Positions 22,111 to 31,041 of a stretch of DNA of 64,000 bases are shown in pieces (the first letter of the stretch is position 1; every line of letters starts with the position of its first letter). This DNA is from Auriscalpium vulgare (taxonomy: Eukaryota > Basidiomycota > Agaricomycetes > Russulales > Auriscalpiaceae): contig JAHBBC010000031.1 in NCBI GenBank assembly GCA_019915015.1, positions 248,001 through 312,000 of the forward strand, given 5' to 3'. A program made the translations under genes and the position numbers. The notes under the pieces were generated by a model. That model ran no database searches. It saw only the letters and a program-made list of their open reading frames with translations, and had not been told where the DNA came from.

Positions 22111-24848
22111 GGCTTCTACTCTACTTTACATAATTCTTGAGCATCACTGTGGGCCGCTAATTGCGACGTTGTGCCTCGACAGACCCACTGCGCGCATCGC
22201 TCCCACATGCTCACGGCATACTCTCGAGGGCAGGGAGTCTGCGGTGGGAGGGCTAGAGGGCGCGTTGGACGAGCAGAGCACGAACAACACGCGGGTAGCT
22301 CGACCGTGCGCGCGTGCTTGTGCATCTCGCGTGTGCTTGTGCGGGAAAGCTCGCCAGCGCGATGGAGCGGGCCGTACCACCTGGAAGCAATCGACGGACG
22401 GGTGAGTGGCAGTTGTGACAGACGAGGCTGGCGACGCACCAGACAGCTGCGCCTTGAGGAAGACGGCGCGTCCGCGCTGGCGTCTGCGTTTGCATCCCTA
22501 CCCGCGCACCGCGCAGATAGGAACTCGTCGGCTACGGTCGCCAACTGCAGTGGAAGGAGCGCAGCGCGTTACACACAGCGCGAGGGTGTGAGTGCAGCGG
22601 CATGGCGGAGCGGCCACAACCAACGGGCTTGGCCTGTGCGTGCGCCGGCGTTGTGTGTCAGTGAGGGGAGTCTACAGTTTTCCACGGGCGAGCGGGCCCT
22701 GGAAGAGGGGATGGGAGAACGTTTTGCGATGAAGAGAGGAGGAGAGAGGAGGGATAGACCACTGCACTCAGACTTGCCGCGTCTTTGGCGCGGTGGTCCT
22801 GAGGAGAGAGAGCCCCGGCGTCACTGTGACTCATGAGTTTGTTTAACCTGGTCACATGATCGTGTCGATTCCTGTAAGAGTCTTTTGTCAGTGCGGAAAT
22901 TCCCCATTGGAACTCATTTCCTCTGGCTTACGTAAGCCACTCAGCTGTACAATATCGCAGGGCCCCGTGTTCGAACTGGCACGGTGGGGTCTTTTGGTCC
23001 ATTCAAAGGCTCAATAACTCGCCTACCGCCAAAGCAATAAAGCTCAAAATAATCAGGTAGAAGCCCCTACTTGCTGAGAACGTCATCCGGGTTTGTTTTG
23101 TGACGGAGCACCACCGACATCGATATCGTTTACGATTTCATTCGGGCAGTGGCCAGAGCACAGCATATTCGAGATTGCAAGCACCCTGTCCCGTAAATCT
23201 GACACTATCAGAAAGGGAAATTTTTCTCCCCGTAACAAAAAAACTGGCAGGGGGGACTGAGTTTGAGGCGGCAAAACAACAGTTTCGTGGTTCAATAGCC
23301 AGCTCGCGGCCAGCCGCCACACTGTCGGGTCGACGGCGTCGAGTGTGCTCGCGCTCCAAATGCTCTTGTTCTGGATTACTAGATTCGACTCCCTATAGAT
23401 ACAGAGGGATCTCAAATGACGAGCGAATGTGAGGTGACATATATGACGTGACATAGGAATTTGTTTGGAACGGTGATATTGACGGGCCCTCACTCATTTT
23501 GCGGAGACGCGCACGCCTTTTCCAAGAGGCGAACGTACTCAGCGCTTAAAAGACAAGTAGCACACAGCGCGTGAGCGGGCGCAAGTCTGAATGCACACTG
23601 AGCCCTGGACAGTCCTTTTTCTCATTTCTTGAGCTAAGTCTCATCGCCTCGTTGCGCCTGGGTCCCTTGTCCGCCTGCCGCACCGTCCCTTTGCGTTCAA
23701 TCGGGCACGTGCGTTCGCGAAGGTTCCTCGACCTGCTACTTCTGGGTGTCGCCTCGCATTTCTTTCTCTTTGTGCGGAGGTTGCCCATCGTCTTTAGAAA
23801 GCATTGTCTCAGAACAGGTGCGTGAACTACTTGGGTTTCGTGCGCCGATGCTCGAGCTTCATCTTCGTAGGCCGCAGGCGTTGGTGAGACGATTGTGAAG
23901 GTATATGTGCAGGGCATTCAAGCAGGTGACGGAAGACGGCCTTATGTGCCGACGCGGTAGCTTTGCAGTCGCGCGCCCTGAACCTGTGTATATGAGCGTA
24001 TCGCGGCGAATTCTCGAAAGCGACAACTCCCTGTCATAGCCGCGCCCAAAATGCCTGCTTCGCGGAGGACTTTGGCATTGCTGCTGATGGTTAGATTGTC
24101 TCGAGATCGTTGCAGGTAGGTCTCGCCGCGCGCAAGAGCGTCTTTTCGCCGCTACCATGGCTTACGCGTCCCTTTCGGGCAAAGCCCAAAGGAGGCCATT
24201 TTCATCGTCCAATCTGGCCTTTATCCTGTAAATTATCGACAGCTCGAGGTCATCGTATGGGCGCGGTCACCTCCACCATACTGACACAGGACCCTGCCCT
24301 GCTGAACCAATACCACTCACCACATCATCGTAGAAGATCCGACGATGGTATGAGCCAAGATCTGATGATATTCAGCCTCGTGGACACCAAGCCGATCATC
24401 TCTTGCAGATGCCACACTGTCGAAGAAATGGATAAGAAACTAAAACTGCGTCTCGCGGGATAGTAAAGAGCAAGGGGAACGGCGGCTTCTGTCATATCTG
24501 GCCTTTATATTTCCTCGAGCCCTCCCAGCCACCTGAGGTGGCGGGTGGATCAGGGTGACCAAACGGGGATCGCCCGCAGGTCACCTCCACTAAACTAATA
24601 ATCATGCAGGCCCGTCCCCCAGACGCGAAAGGAGACGATGCAAAAATGTGACTCACCTCATGAGATCAATTGACCCGCTCTTGCTGCAGACACTCAAATG
24701 GAGCTCAAGTTCGACTCGACAAACGCCCACGTAGCCAGTGACGAACAGTATTATTTTGGAGGTGCATTATGATATACAGGCATGTGAGTTGTGGGTGCGA
24801 CGTGTAATGCGACAATCATGCCAGAGGGCTCATCAACCTTCGTCGTGG
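22111..24848. other. Gene-poor interval
   Basis: 2.7 kb with no gene I can support. 22150-22850 is GC-rich with overlapping shadow frames on both strands. A tRNA-3'-half-like sequence lies at about 22955-23000. Frames at 23083-23493 and 23546-23917 (minus) lack motifs. The minus-strand TOM7 gene ends at the right border. Confidence 0.4.
22955..23000 (+). pseudogene. tRNA 3'-half-like sequence
   Basis: GTACAATATCGCAGGGCCCC then GTGTTCGAACTGGCACGG then TGGGGTCTTTT resembles the tRNA-Cys 3' half (GTACTATCAACAGGCCGC, GTGTTCGACTCACGCC, AGGGTCT). It has a B-box-like GTTCGAAC and a trailing T-run. The T loop is too long for a normal tRNA and there is no matching 5' half, so this is at best a relic. 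Confidence 0.35.
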
Positions 24849-25142
24849 TCAGCGCAGATAGAATGACGAAGGAGCAAGGACGCACTTGATCAAGGACGGC
24901 TGCGGATTACTGCGCGTGTATCCGACGTAGATGATGAACGGGATCCAGCCGTAGTGCAGAACGGTCTACAAGCAGAGAGCGCGTCAGCGTGCGCAACGTG
25001 TGTGTTCGTATTCATGAGCGCACCCGGCCAAAGTCAACGGCGCGGATGATTCTTTCCTGAAGAAAGCATCCCGTATGAGCCTAATTGCAACTCTCAAAGA
25101 CTACAGATGGAAACAGCGCACCTTGGTCTCTTCGGAAGGCAT
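24849..25142 (-). CDS. TOM7: TOM7, subunit of the mitochondrial outer-membrane translocase
   Basis: A 56-residue protein encoded in three tiny exons (25142-25122, 25056-25024, 24965-24849). TOM7 is a tail-embedded subunit that modulates assembly of the TOM import complex. The spliced product starts MPSEETKERIIRAVDFGR and continues TVLHYGWIPFIIYVGYTRSN then PQPSLIKCVLAPSSFYLR. The block HYGWIPFIIYxG followed by a PxPSLxxLxxP-like segment is the family signature. All junctions are phase 0 with GTGCGC donors and CAG/TAG acceptors. Length matches the family (about 55-60). It is head-to-head with eIF3f, with 189 bases between start codons. Confidence 0.9.
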
Positions 25143-25331
25143 GATGGGACGTGCGCTGGATGTGGTTGCAGGCAAGACGTGGCGGCAAATTCCGAGCGCG
25201 CGTCGGTGACTTTTTCCGTCTGTCACCTTGCCTCTGGCCTTGACAAAACATATCTTGCAGGTGAGTCGCCTTGTCGCTGATATCTTTTCTTCTCACTCAG
25301 GCAAAGCGTTGTAGTTCCTGCAATTCTCAAA

Positions 25332-26482
25332 ATGCCGCTGGGTCCATCATCGTCCGCAGTGCATCTGCAGCCGCTGCCCTCGTCCTCAGCCCCTGCAAAG
25401 TGCGTCTTTCGTCCTCTATCGTACCCTGTTGTTTCTCAACCATACGCTCGCAAAAATATACAGTCGTCCGCCTTCTTCCGTGACGATTCACCCTGCCGCA
25501 CTCTTCTCCATCCTCGACCACTACCTCCGCCGCACAGACGCCCAGGAGCGCGTGATTGGCACCCTTCTCGGCCTGCGTTCAGAGAACGACGATTCTGTCG
25601 ACGTGCGCGGCTCATTCGCCGTGTTGCACAGCGAAACGGATGAGCAGGTCGCCGTGGACATGGAGTACCATCGCGCGATGTACGAGCTCAATCAGCGCAT
25701 CAGCCCGAAGGAGGTCATCGTTGGCTGGTGCGTGTTTTTCTGCGTAGGCATCGTGTTGCTTTCTGACAACTGTGTGCTAGGTACTCGACTGGTTCGAATC
25801 TGAACACCTACTCTGCCTTGATCCAAAACTTCTACTCGCAAGAGACCGCGCCGTACCCTGCCATTCACATCGCACTCAACACGGGCACTGTGGCGGGAGA
25901 GCAGCCTGGCGTGAAGGCGTACATCAGGTATATCGGGGTCTTCCGTCTGCTAGACCTTTTCTCACCCTTGTTTCAAGCTCCCCTGTGGGTGTGTACCCAA
26001 AAGCAGAGAACGCGGTATTCGTCCCCATACCGGTGGATCTTCGTTTCAACGATGCAGAGCGCAGCGGTAGTGCGTACCATTCATCTACTCTGCGTCTTCA
26101 TCTGACAGTTTTCTAGTCCGTCTCCTGGGCACGCCTTCTGATCCTGTTCCTACGACCGACCTCTCACTGCTCGAATCTACGCTGGAATCTGTCCTCGCGA
26201 TGCTTGACCGCGTGCTTGCATACGTCCAAGCCGTCGTCGCAGGCGACAAGCCCGGAGACGCGGCGATTGGGCGGTACTTGATGGACGCATTTGGCGCGGG
26301 CACAGAAGAGCTTGAAAAGGGAGGATTCGCGAGCAGCTTGCAGGTGCGTGCCAGTCTGGAATATGCCCAGATCAGCTGCTGATTCCATGCGATAGGATAC
26401 ATTGATGATGTCGTATCTTGCAAACCTGGTGCGCGCACAAGCGGAGGTGTCTGCGCGTTTGGCGTTGGTAACTGCGCAGTGA
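25332..26482 (+). CDS. Eukaryotic translation initiation factor 3 subunit F
   Basis: eIF3f is an MPN-domain scaffold subunit of eIF3, needed for 43S recruitment. Exon 1 (MPLGPSSSAVHLQPLP...) splices with a GTGCGT donor to NRPPSSVTIHPAALFSILDH. The MPN core follows: QERVIGTLLGLRS, VRGSFAVLHSE, MEYHRAMYELNQRISPKEV, IVGWYSTGSNLN, YPAIHIALNTG and VFVPIPVDLRFNDAERSG. The C-terminal helical part has LESTLESVLAMLDRVLAYVQ, GRYLMDAFGAGTEELEKGGF, DTLMMSYLANLVRAQAEV and a stop at 26482. The MPN metal-binding His residues of JAMM deubiquitinases are replaced (GWYSTGSNLN), as in other eIF3f proteins. Four to five introns. Confident. Confidence 0.92.
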
Positions 26483-27222
26483 GCGCTGTGTAGTATCTTG
26501 TGACCTACGTGGTTGTTGTATGAGATAGTAAAGCAGACTGCAGCGGGGAAAGCCGACTGCTGAGCGGACGTATCAACCGGTTGGCAAGCCGCGGCATTGC
26601 TGCCGCGGCTTGTGATTCGTCGGCGAATCGGACAAGCAAGCTGTGACTGTCCTCCAATGCTGCTGGCAGCCGTGTGCTGGCAGTTGTAATTTGGTGCCGC
26701 ACCTCAGCAGACACTATATGCGTCCCATGTGCGTCTGACTGCGACGCATGCAAGCAACTTGCGTTCAAGTCATACGGCCCGGGGTCAGTTGGGTGATCAG
26801 TGACGGGGCATTGGACAGTTAGGCGCAAGCCTCTCGTTGCTACTTAGATCTCAACGTCAACCCGCATTTTGATTGAAGACAGCAATCCGCAGGCCTTGAA
26901 ATTTGTGCATTTGATGCAGGGCAGACACCGCTAGCGGCCGCTAGACAAACGCGCATCCAGCGCGCGCCGCACACCACTCTTTCCACCACTTTGACACATC
27001 CACCTCACCCCCGCTCTCTAAACACCAGCAACTGCGCGCACAAGTTCTGAACGAAACATACCGAGCACGGCCAGGCAGCACAATCAAAGTCACCGGCCCG
27101 GGGTCTGTGGCTAGCGAGACGCGCCTCTTCCAACCCGCCGCCGACACATACGCATACACCCTCTACACCGCCGCCTCTCCAGCCATCTGTGACACTGTGA
27201 ACACTCTTCTGAGTATATAGCG
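26483..27222. other. Intergenic region with a GC hairpin
   Basis: 740 bases between eIF3f and the taxilin gene. A perfect 12-bp-stem hairpin (CAAGCCGCGGCA, loop TTGC, TGCCGCGGCTTG) lies at 26585-26612. A minus-strand frame of 107 codons spans it without recognisable motifs. A second short frame at 26940-27205 probably belongs to the taxilin promoter or 5' UTR. Confidence 0.4.
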
Positions 27223-29305
27223 ATGAGCGGTGGCACTCAGACAGCGACAATACCTCGAATTGCTAAGCCGCCGCCGTCTGGACCCGCTCCTCCTGCCCCC
27301 GCCCCCGCCCCCACCCCCGCTGCCCCGCCTGCCGTGAATGGCACCCCCGCACCACCCCTCCCCGCAAAGGCGGCACCCACAACAACTACCAACTACACTC
27401 CGCCCGCGAATGGCCATACAAAGGCGAAGAAGAAGGCGGAGCCGGCCCCAGTTGACCCGGCCACTGTGTACGAGAGTGTAAAACATCGGATCGCTGCATT
27501 GGAGGAGGAGGAGGTCATGGAGGAGGAGGAGGAGCGAAGATACGGTATGATTGCGCGCATTTGTCGTCAAGTCCGATGGTAATGACTATGGCGGTTAGCG
27601 GAGGAGGCATTGAAGTCAGTGCGGGGTATGGAGGAAAAGGCAGTTCATGCGAAATACATCGAGCTGGTGAGGCAACCCATCCCTTGCTACTTTCTGCTGC
27701 GCTTATTAACCCGTCTCGCTGCCTGTAGTTCGCAGAGTTCAAGCGCATGGAGCGGGAGCACCAGAAGGAGAAGCAGAAATTAACGAAGGACAAGGATGCA
27801 GGTGCGTGCCTCGTGTTTGACTCTGTTCTCTCCTCTGAACCATGGGCATATAGCGAAGAGCCAATTAACAAAGGCGAATCAGACAAAGGTGAAGATGGAG
27901 AATCTGGCAAGAGAGTTGCAGAAGGTGAAGTTATGCGCCGCATACATTCGCAGGTAATCTGACTGCCACACAGGATAACAAGAGACTGAGGGTCTGCCCG
28001 ACAGTTACGTGCCGTCGCTCACAGACTGACACGGATTCTAGGAGGATGGCAAACGGCTGACCCAGTCAGTGGAGGACGCGCACGATGAGGTACGTAAACC
28101 GCCGTTCCGCACACCCGTCTTCCCTTCACGCCTCACGGCACACGCAGATCGTGCAAATGAAGGCTGATATCAACCGGCGTGCCGATAAAGCAAAGGTACA
28201 GGACCAGAAGTACCGCGAGTCGCCCGACATCGTGGTGAAGGTTGTCTGCCGGTACCGCGCGGAGCTCTTCTTCAAGATCTCGCGCAAGACGAAGCTATCC
28301 AAGCTTTTCGCCGCGTGGACAGAGCGCATGGAGAGCGGTGCGGCGAAGAAGGACGCGCGCGGCGTGATGGTGAACGGCAGTGGCAAGTCAGACGTGTCTG
28401 CGTTTACGGCCACCACGGGACACAGTCCGAGTGGGAATATGCAATTCGTGTTCACGCATAGCGGCCGGAATCTAGATGCGGAGCAAACGCCGGAGGAGGC
28501 GGGGATGGAGGATGGGGATGAGCTCCTGGCGGTGGAGATCATGGACCTGACGGATGGGCCAGGGACAGAGATCTTGGTGGGTTTCCCGCGAATCTAGACC
28601 TTGGAATGTGACTCAATCTGTGCAGGATGAGGTTGAGCCGCGTCGCCAAAAGCTGCGCAAGTACTGGACGGATAATCCGACTGAGTGCGTCGTAGCGATC
28701 TCCCGGGTTTCCTTGCGATTAATCTCGATTTTCAGGGCTGTCCGTACCATGGAGGAGATCTTTGATGGCGTGTAAGTCTCGTTCATCTGCATTACGGTAC
28801 TTCCGAGGTACTCAACTGCGGGTATCAGCGTTCGCGAACGTTTGAAAGAAGTCCTTCGACAATATGAGCTCCGAGAACGGCACTTTGAGTGTGTCATTCG
28901 ATCGAAGGAGCTCGAAGTGCTACTCTCCCGGGCGCGAGCTGCCGAGCAGAAGCAGCTCGCGGAAGGGGAGAAGGCACGAGCAGATAAGTTTGACGAAGAA
29001 GTATAATCTGCAGTGTTTCAATCGACAATTCGAGATTAAATCCTCTTGCAGAACCAACAAATTCGTAAAGAATTGGACGATGCCCAGAAAGGGCAGACCA
29101 TGCTGGTAGATCGTCTAATAACTTGCTGTAAAGAGGTGAGAAGCACATTTTCTGAGTTGCGATCGTTTTAATAATCGTGCCAACCAAGCCCAACGCCGAG
29201 CGCACTCAACGCCTGTTTGCATCTCTTCGAGAGGAGCTGGAAAAGAGGGGTCGAGGATCGAAGTTGGCCGACGGGACTAATACCATCGGAGCTGTAGCAG
29301 GTTGA
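27223..29305 (+). CDS. Taxilin-family coiled-coil protein with embedded SUMO-like domain
   Basis: Taxilins are coiled-coil proteins that bind syntaxins in vesicle traffic. Exon 1 encodes a Pro/Ala-rich leader and ESVKHRIAALEEEEVMEEEE. Spliced exons give a helix through KYIELFAEFKRMEREHQKEK, AKSQLTKANQTKVKMENLAR, ELQKDNKRLR and DAHDEIVQMKADINRRADKA. One exon then runs from coil (KVQDQKYRESPD) into a ubiquitin-like fold: IVVKVVCRYRAELFFKISRK, TKLSKLFAAWTERM, MQFVFTHSGRNLDAEQTPEE and AGMEDGDELLAVEIMDLT. Coil resumes with EPRRQKLRKYWTDNP, RTMEEIFDGV, RERLKEVLRQYELRERHFEC and VIRSKELEVLLSRARAAEQK, the taxilin signature, and ends near ERTQRLFASLREELEKRGRG. About ten short introns. The donor after DNKRLR (GTCTGC) is weak. 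Exon linkage across the SUMO-like segment is my inference from matching frames. Confidence 0.8.
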
Positions 29306-29511
29306 CTCACAGACTATCATCATCACACGTCACTGGCATTCGTTCATGGATTGCCCGGAACACTTCATTCAGTTGGTTGATCCAGGTGCTCTTGTTGAAT
29401 TTAGCTTCTACAGTGAGGCTATGGTACGTGCGATAGTCCGGGGATATGAAATACATTGGCCAACGTCCGAAAGTCTGCTAACGAGTCTAGGTCGCCCGGT
29501 GCGTGTGCCGG

Positions 29512-31041
29512 TCAGGCAAGCGCGTCAAATTCCTCTACGGAGCCGACGACACCAGAGCGCGTGAAGGTCTTGCCCTTGACAGACTCGAGGCCCTCGCCGG
29601 CATACGATACGAGCGGTGCGATCTCGATCTCTACGCCATCCTCCACGGTCGCGCCGGCACGTTCCAAAAAGCGGCGATGCTGAGCCAGGAGGTCGCGGCG
29701 GCTCGTGTCCGGGTCATCTACACCCGCGCCCCGCGCGTTCTTCAATGGACTGAATTCCTCGATGCGCTCGACCTCGAGCACGGCGAAGCGCTTCGTGTAC
29801 GGGAAAACGTCGAACACGAACATCTCGAGCTTCATGCCGTTTGGCTTCGTTGGCTTGACGATGGTCCCGTCCGCGCCGACATGGGGAATCTTCTTGCGCG
29901 CAATGTGGAATGCGAGGTCGTTCTCGAATACCTCCACGTCGTGGAGGAACGTGGTCGTGTAGAAGTGGTTCACGATGTTTGCCGCACGGAACGCGAGCTC
30001 GCCGCTCTCGTCGCGGCGCTCAGCCTGGGCGCTCGTGATCTCGCTGTACTCGATGACGCTGTATTTGTCGCCGCGCCGCGCGACGACGCCGACGGCCTCC
30101 GTGGGTTCTGTCTTGGGCACGACTTTTGCGGTGCAGTCCGCCTGCTTGTTTAGGCTGTAGCCGATGAAGACGGGGTCCGCGACGCGCACGAGGCAGTTGT
30201 CGACGCCGTAAGCATGTACGTATTGCACTTTGCGGTGCACGAGGTCGGTTAGCACGGTACGCGCTTTGTCGGACGGGGACAGAGGGGCGCGAAGGGCCGC
30301 GTATAGACCGCCGTTCCCGTCAGGCGCGACGGCGACACGCGACGTGGTCTCGAGCAGCACCTTGCCATCCATGGTAAGACATGGCAGTGTGCCTACAACA
30401 TTGCGATGAGATTCGAGTATGCCCCCAAGAGAAGAACAAGCCCGCGCACCTTGCTCAAAGATGACCACGTTGTCGGGGCTCAGCCCGAAGAAAGCGTTCT
30501 CCCTGAAGAAATCCTCTGTAGGGCGTCGCGTGGGCCCGCTCGTCATGATGTACCACGGAACGATGACCGACCCCGCCGCGCCGCCAGCCTCCAGCTCCGC
30601 AACCTTCTGCAGCCGCGCTATCCGCTCCGCCTGGTACTGGAACAGCGACTTGTGCGAGGGCAGCCCGATATCGTAGCACCCCTTCGGCGCAGAGCTGCCA
30701 AGGCGCGTGCCCTGCCCACCCGCCATCAGCAGCACGCCAACCTCCCCGCGCGCAATCGCCTTGAGCCCAGCCGCGCGCCATTCTGCGACCCGCTCCGGGT
30801 GCCTCGCGGTCGCGTCCGTCGCCTCCTTGGGTAGCGGCTCAATGGGCTCAGTGCTCCCGCTGGCGAGTTCCGCCTCCGTGTCAACGGCCTTCTTGTAGAT
30901 GCGGTTGACGCGCTCGATGTTAAGCGCCTCGAGCTGGGCGGCGAGCGCGGCGCGCTCGGGCTGGGAAAGCTGGGGCCAGTACTGGAAGAGGTGGCCCTGG
31001 CCGGCAGTTTCGTACCGCGCGCGGAGAGCTTCGAAAGACAT
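29512..31041 (-). CDS. UAP1: UDP-N-acetylglucosamine pyrophosphorylase
   Basis: It makes UDP-GlcNAc from GlcNAc-1-phosphate and UTP, the precursor of chitin, GPI anchors and N-glycans, in the cytosol. The ORF has 509 codons from MSFEALRARYETAGQGHLFQ. The pyrophosphorylase loop GVLLMAGGQGTRLGSSAPKG is near residue 101. GCYDIGLPSHKSLFQYQAER, MTSGPTRRPTEDFF, LPCLTMDGKVLLE, VHAYGVDNCLVRVADPVFIG, LAFHIARKKIPHV and KLEMFVFDVFPYTKRFAVLE all fit the family. A 57-base GTGCGC...TGTAG segment (30393-30449) is almost certainly an intron in frame: removal joins VIFEQG to TLPCLTMDG exactly as in other UAPs. The true protein is then about 490 residues. Confident. Confidence 0.93.
   Translation of the reverse strand: MSFEALRARYETAGQGHLFQYWPQLSQPERAALAAQLEALNIERVNRIYKKAVDTEAELASGSTEPIEPLPKEATDATARHPERVAEWRAAGLKAIARGEVGVLLMAGGQGTRLGSSAPKGCYDIGLPSHKSLFQYQAERIARLQKVAELEAGGAAGSVIVPWYIMTSGPTRRPTEDFFRENAFFGLSPDNVVIFEQGARACSSLGGILESHRNVVGTLPCLTMDGKVLLETTSRVAVAPDGNGGLYAALRAPLSPSDKARTVLTDLVHRKVQYVHAYGVDNCLVRVADPVFIGYSLNKQADCTAKVVPKTEPTEAVGVVARRGDKYSVIEYSEITSAQAERRDESGELAFRAANIVNHFYTTTFLHDVEVFENDLAFHIARKKIPHVGADGTIVKPTKPNGMKLEMFVFDVFPYTKRFAVLEVERIEEFSPLKNARGAGVDDPDTSRRDLLAQHRRFLERAGATVEDGVEIEIAPLVSYAGEGLESVKGKTFTRSGVVGSVEEFDALA
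30393..30449 (-). other. In-frame 57-nt intron of UAP1
   Basis: GTGCGC donor and TTGTAG acceptor; length is a multiple of three without stops, so retention would insert 19 residues after EQG. Removal restores the conserved FEQGTLPCLTMDG. Confidence 0.85.

Noticed and set aside
22171..22836. 221-codon plus-strand frame
   Set aside because: GC-rich region with overlapping long frames on both strands and no domain-like sequence; treated as non-coding.
23370..23410. tRNA-like TAGATTCGACTCCC
   Set aside because: Looks like a B box, but no T stem, acceptor or A box can be paired around it.
26505..26828. 107-codon minus-strand frame after eIF3f
   Set aside because: Spans a perfect GC hairpin and has no recognisable motif; could be real but unsupported.
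29503..30153. 216-codon plus-strand frame
   Set aside because: Antisense to UAP1, which is strongly supported.
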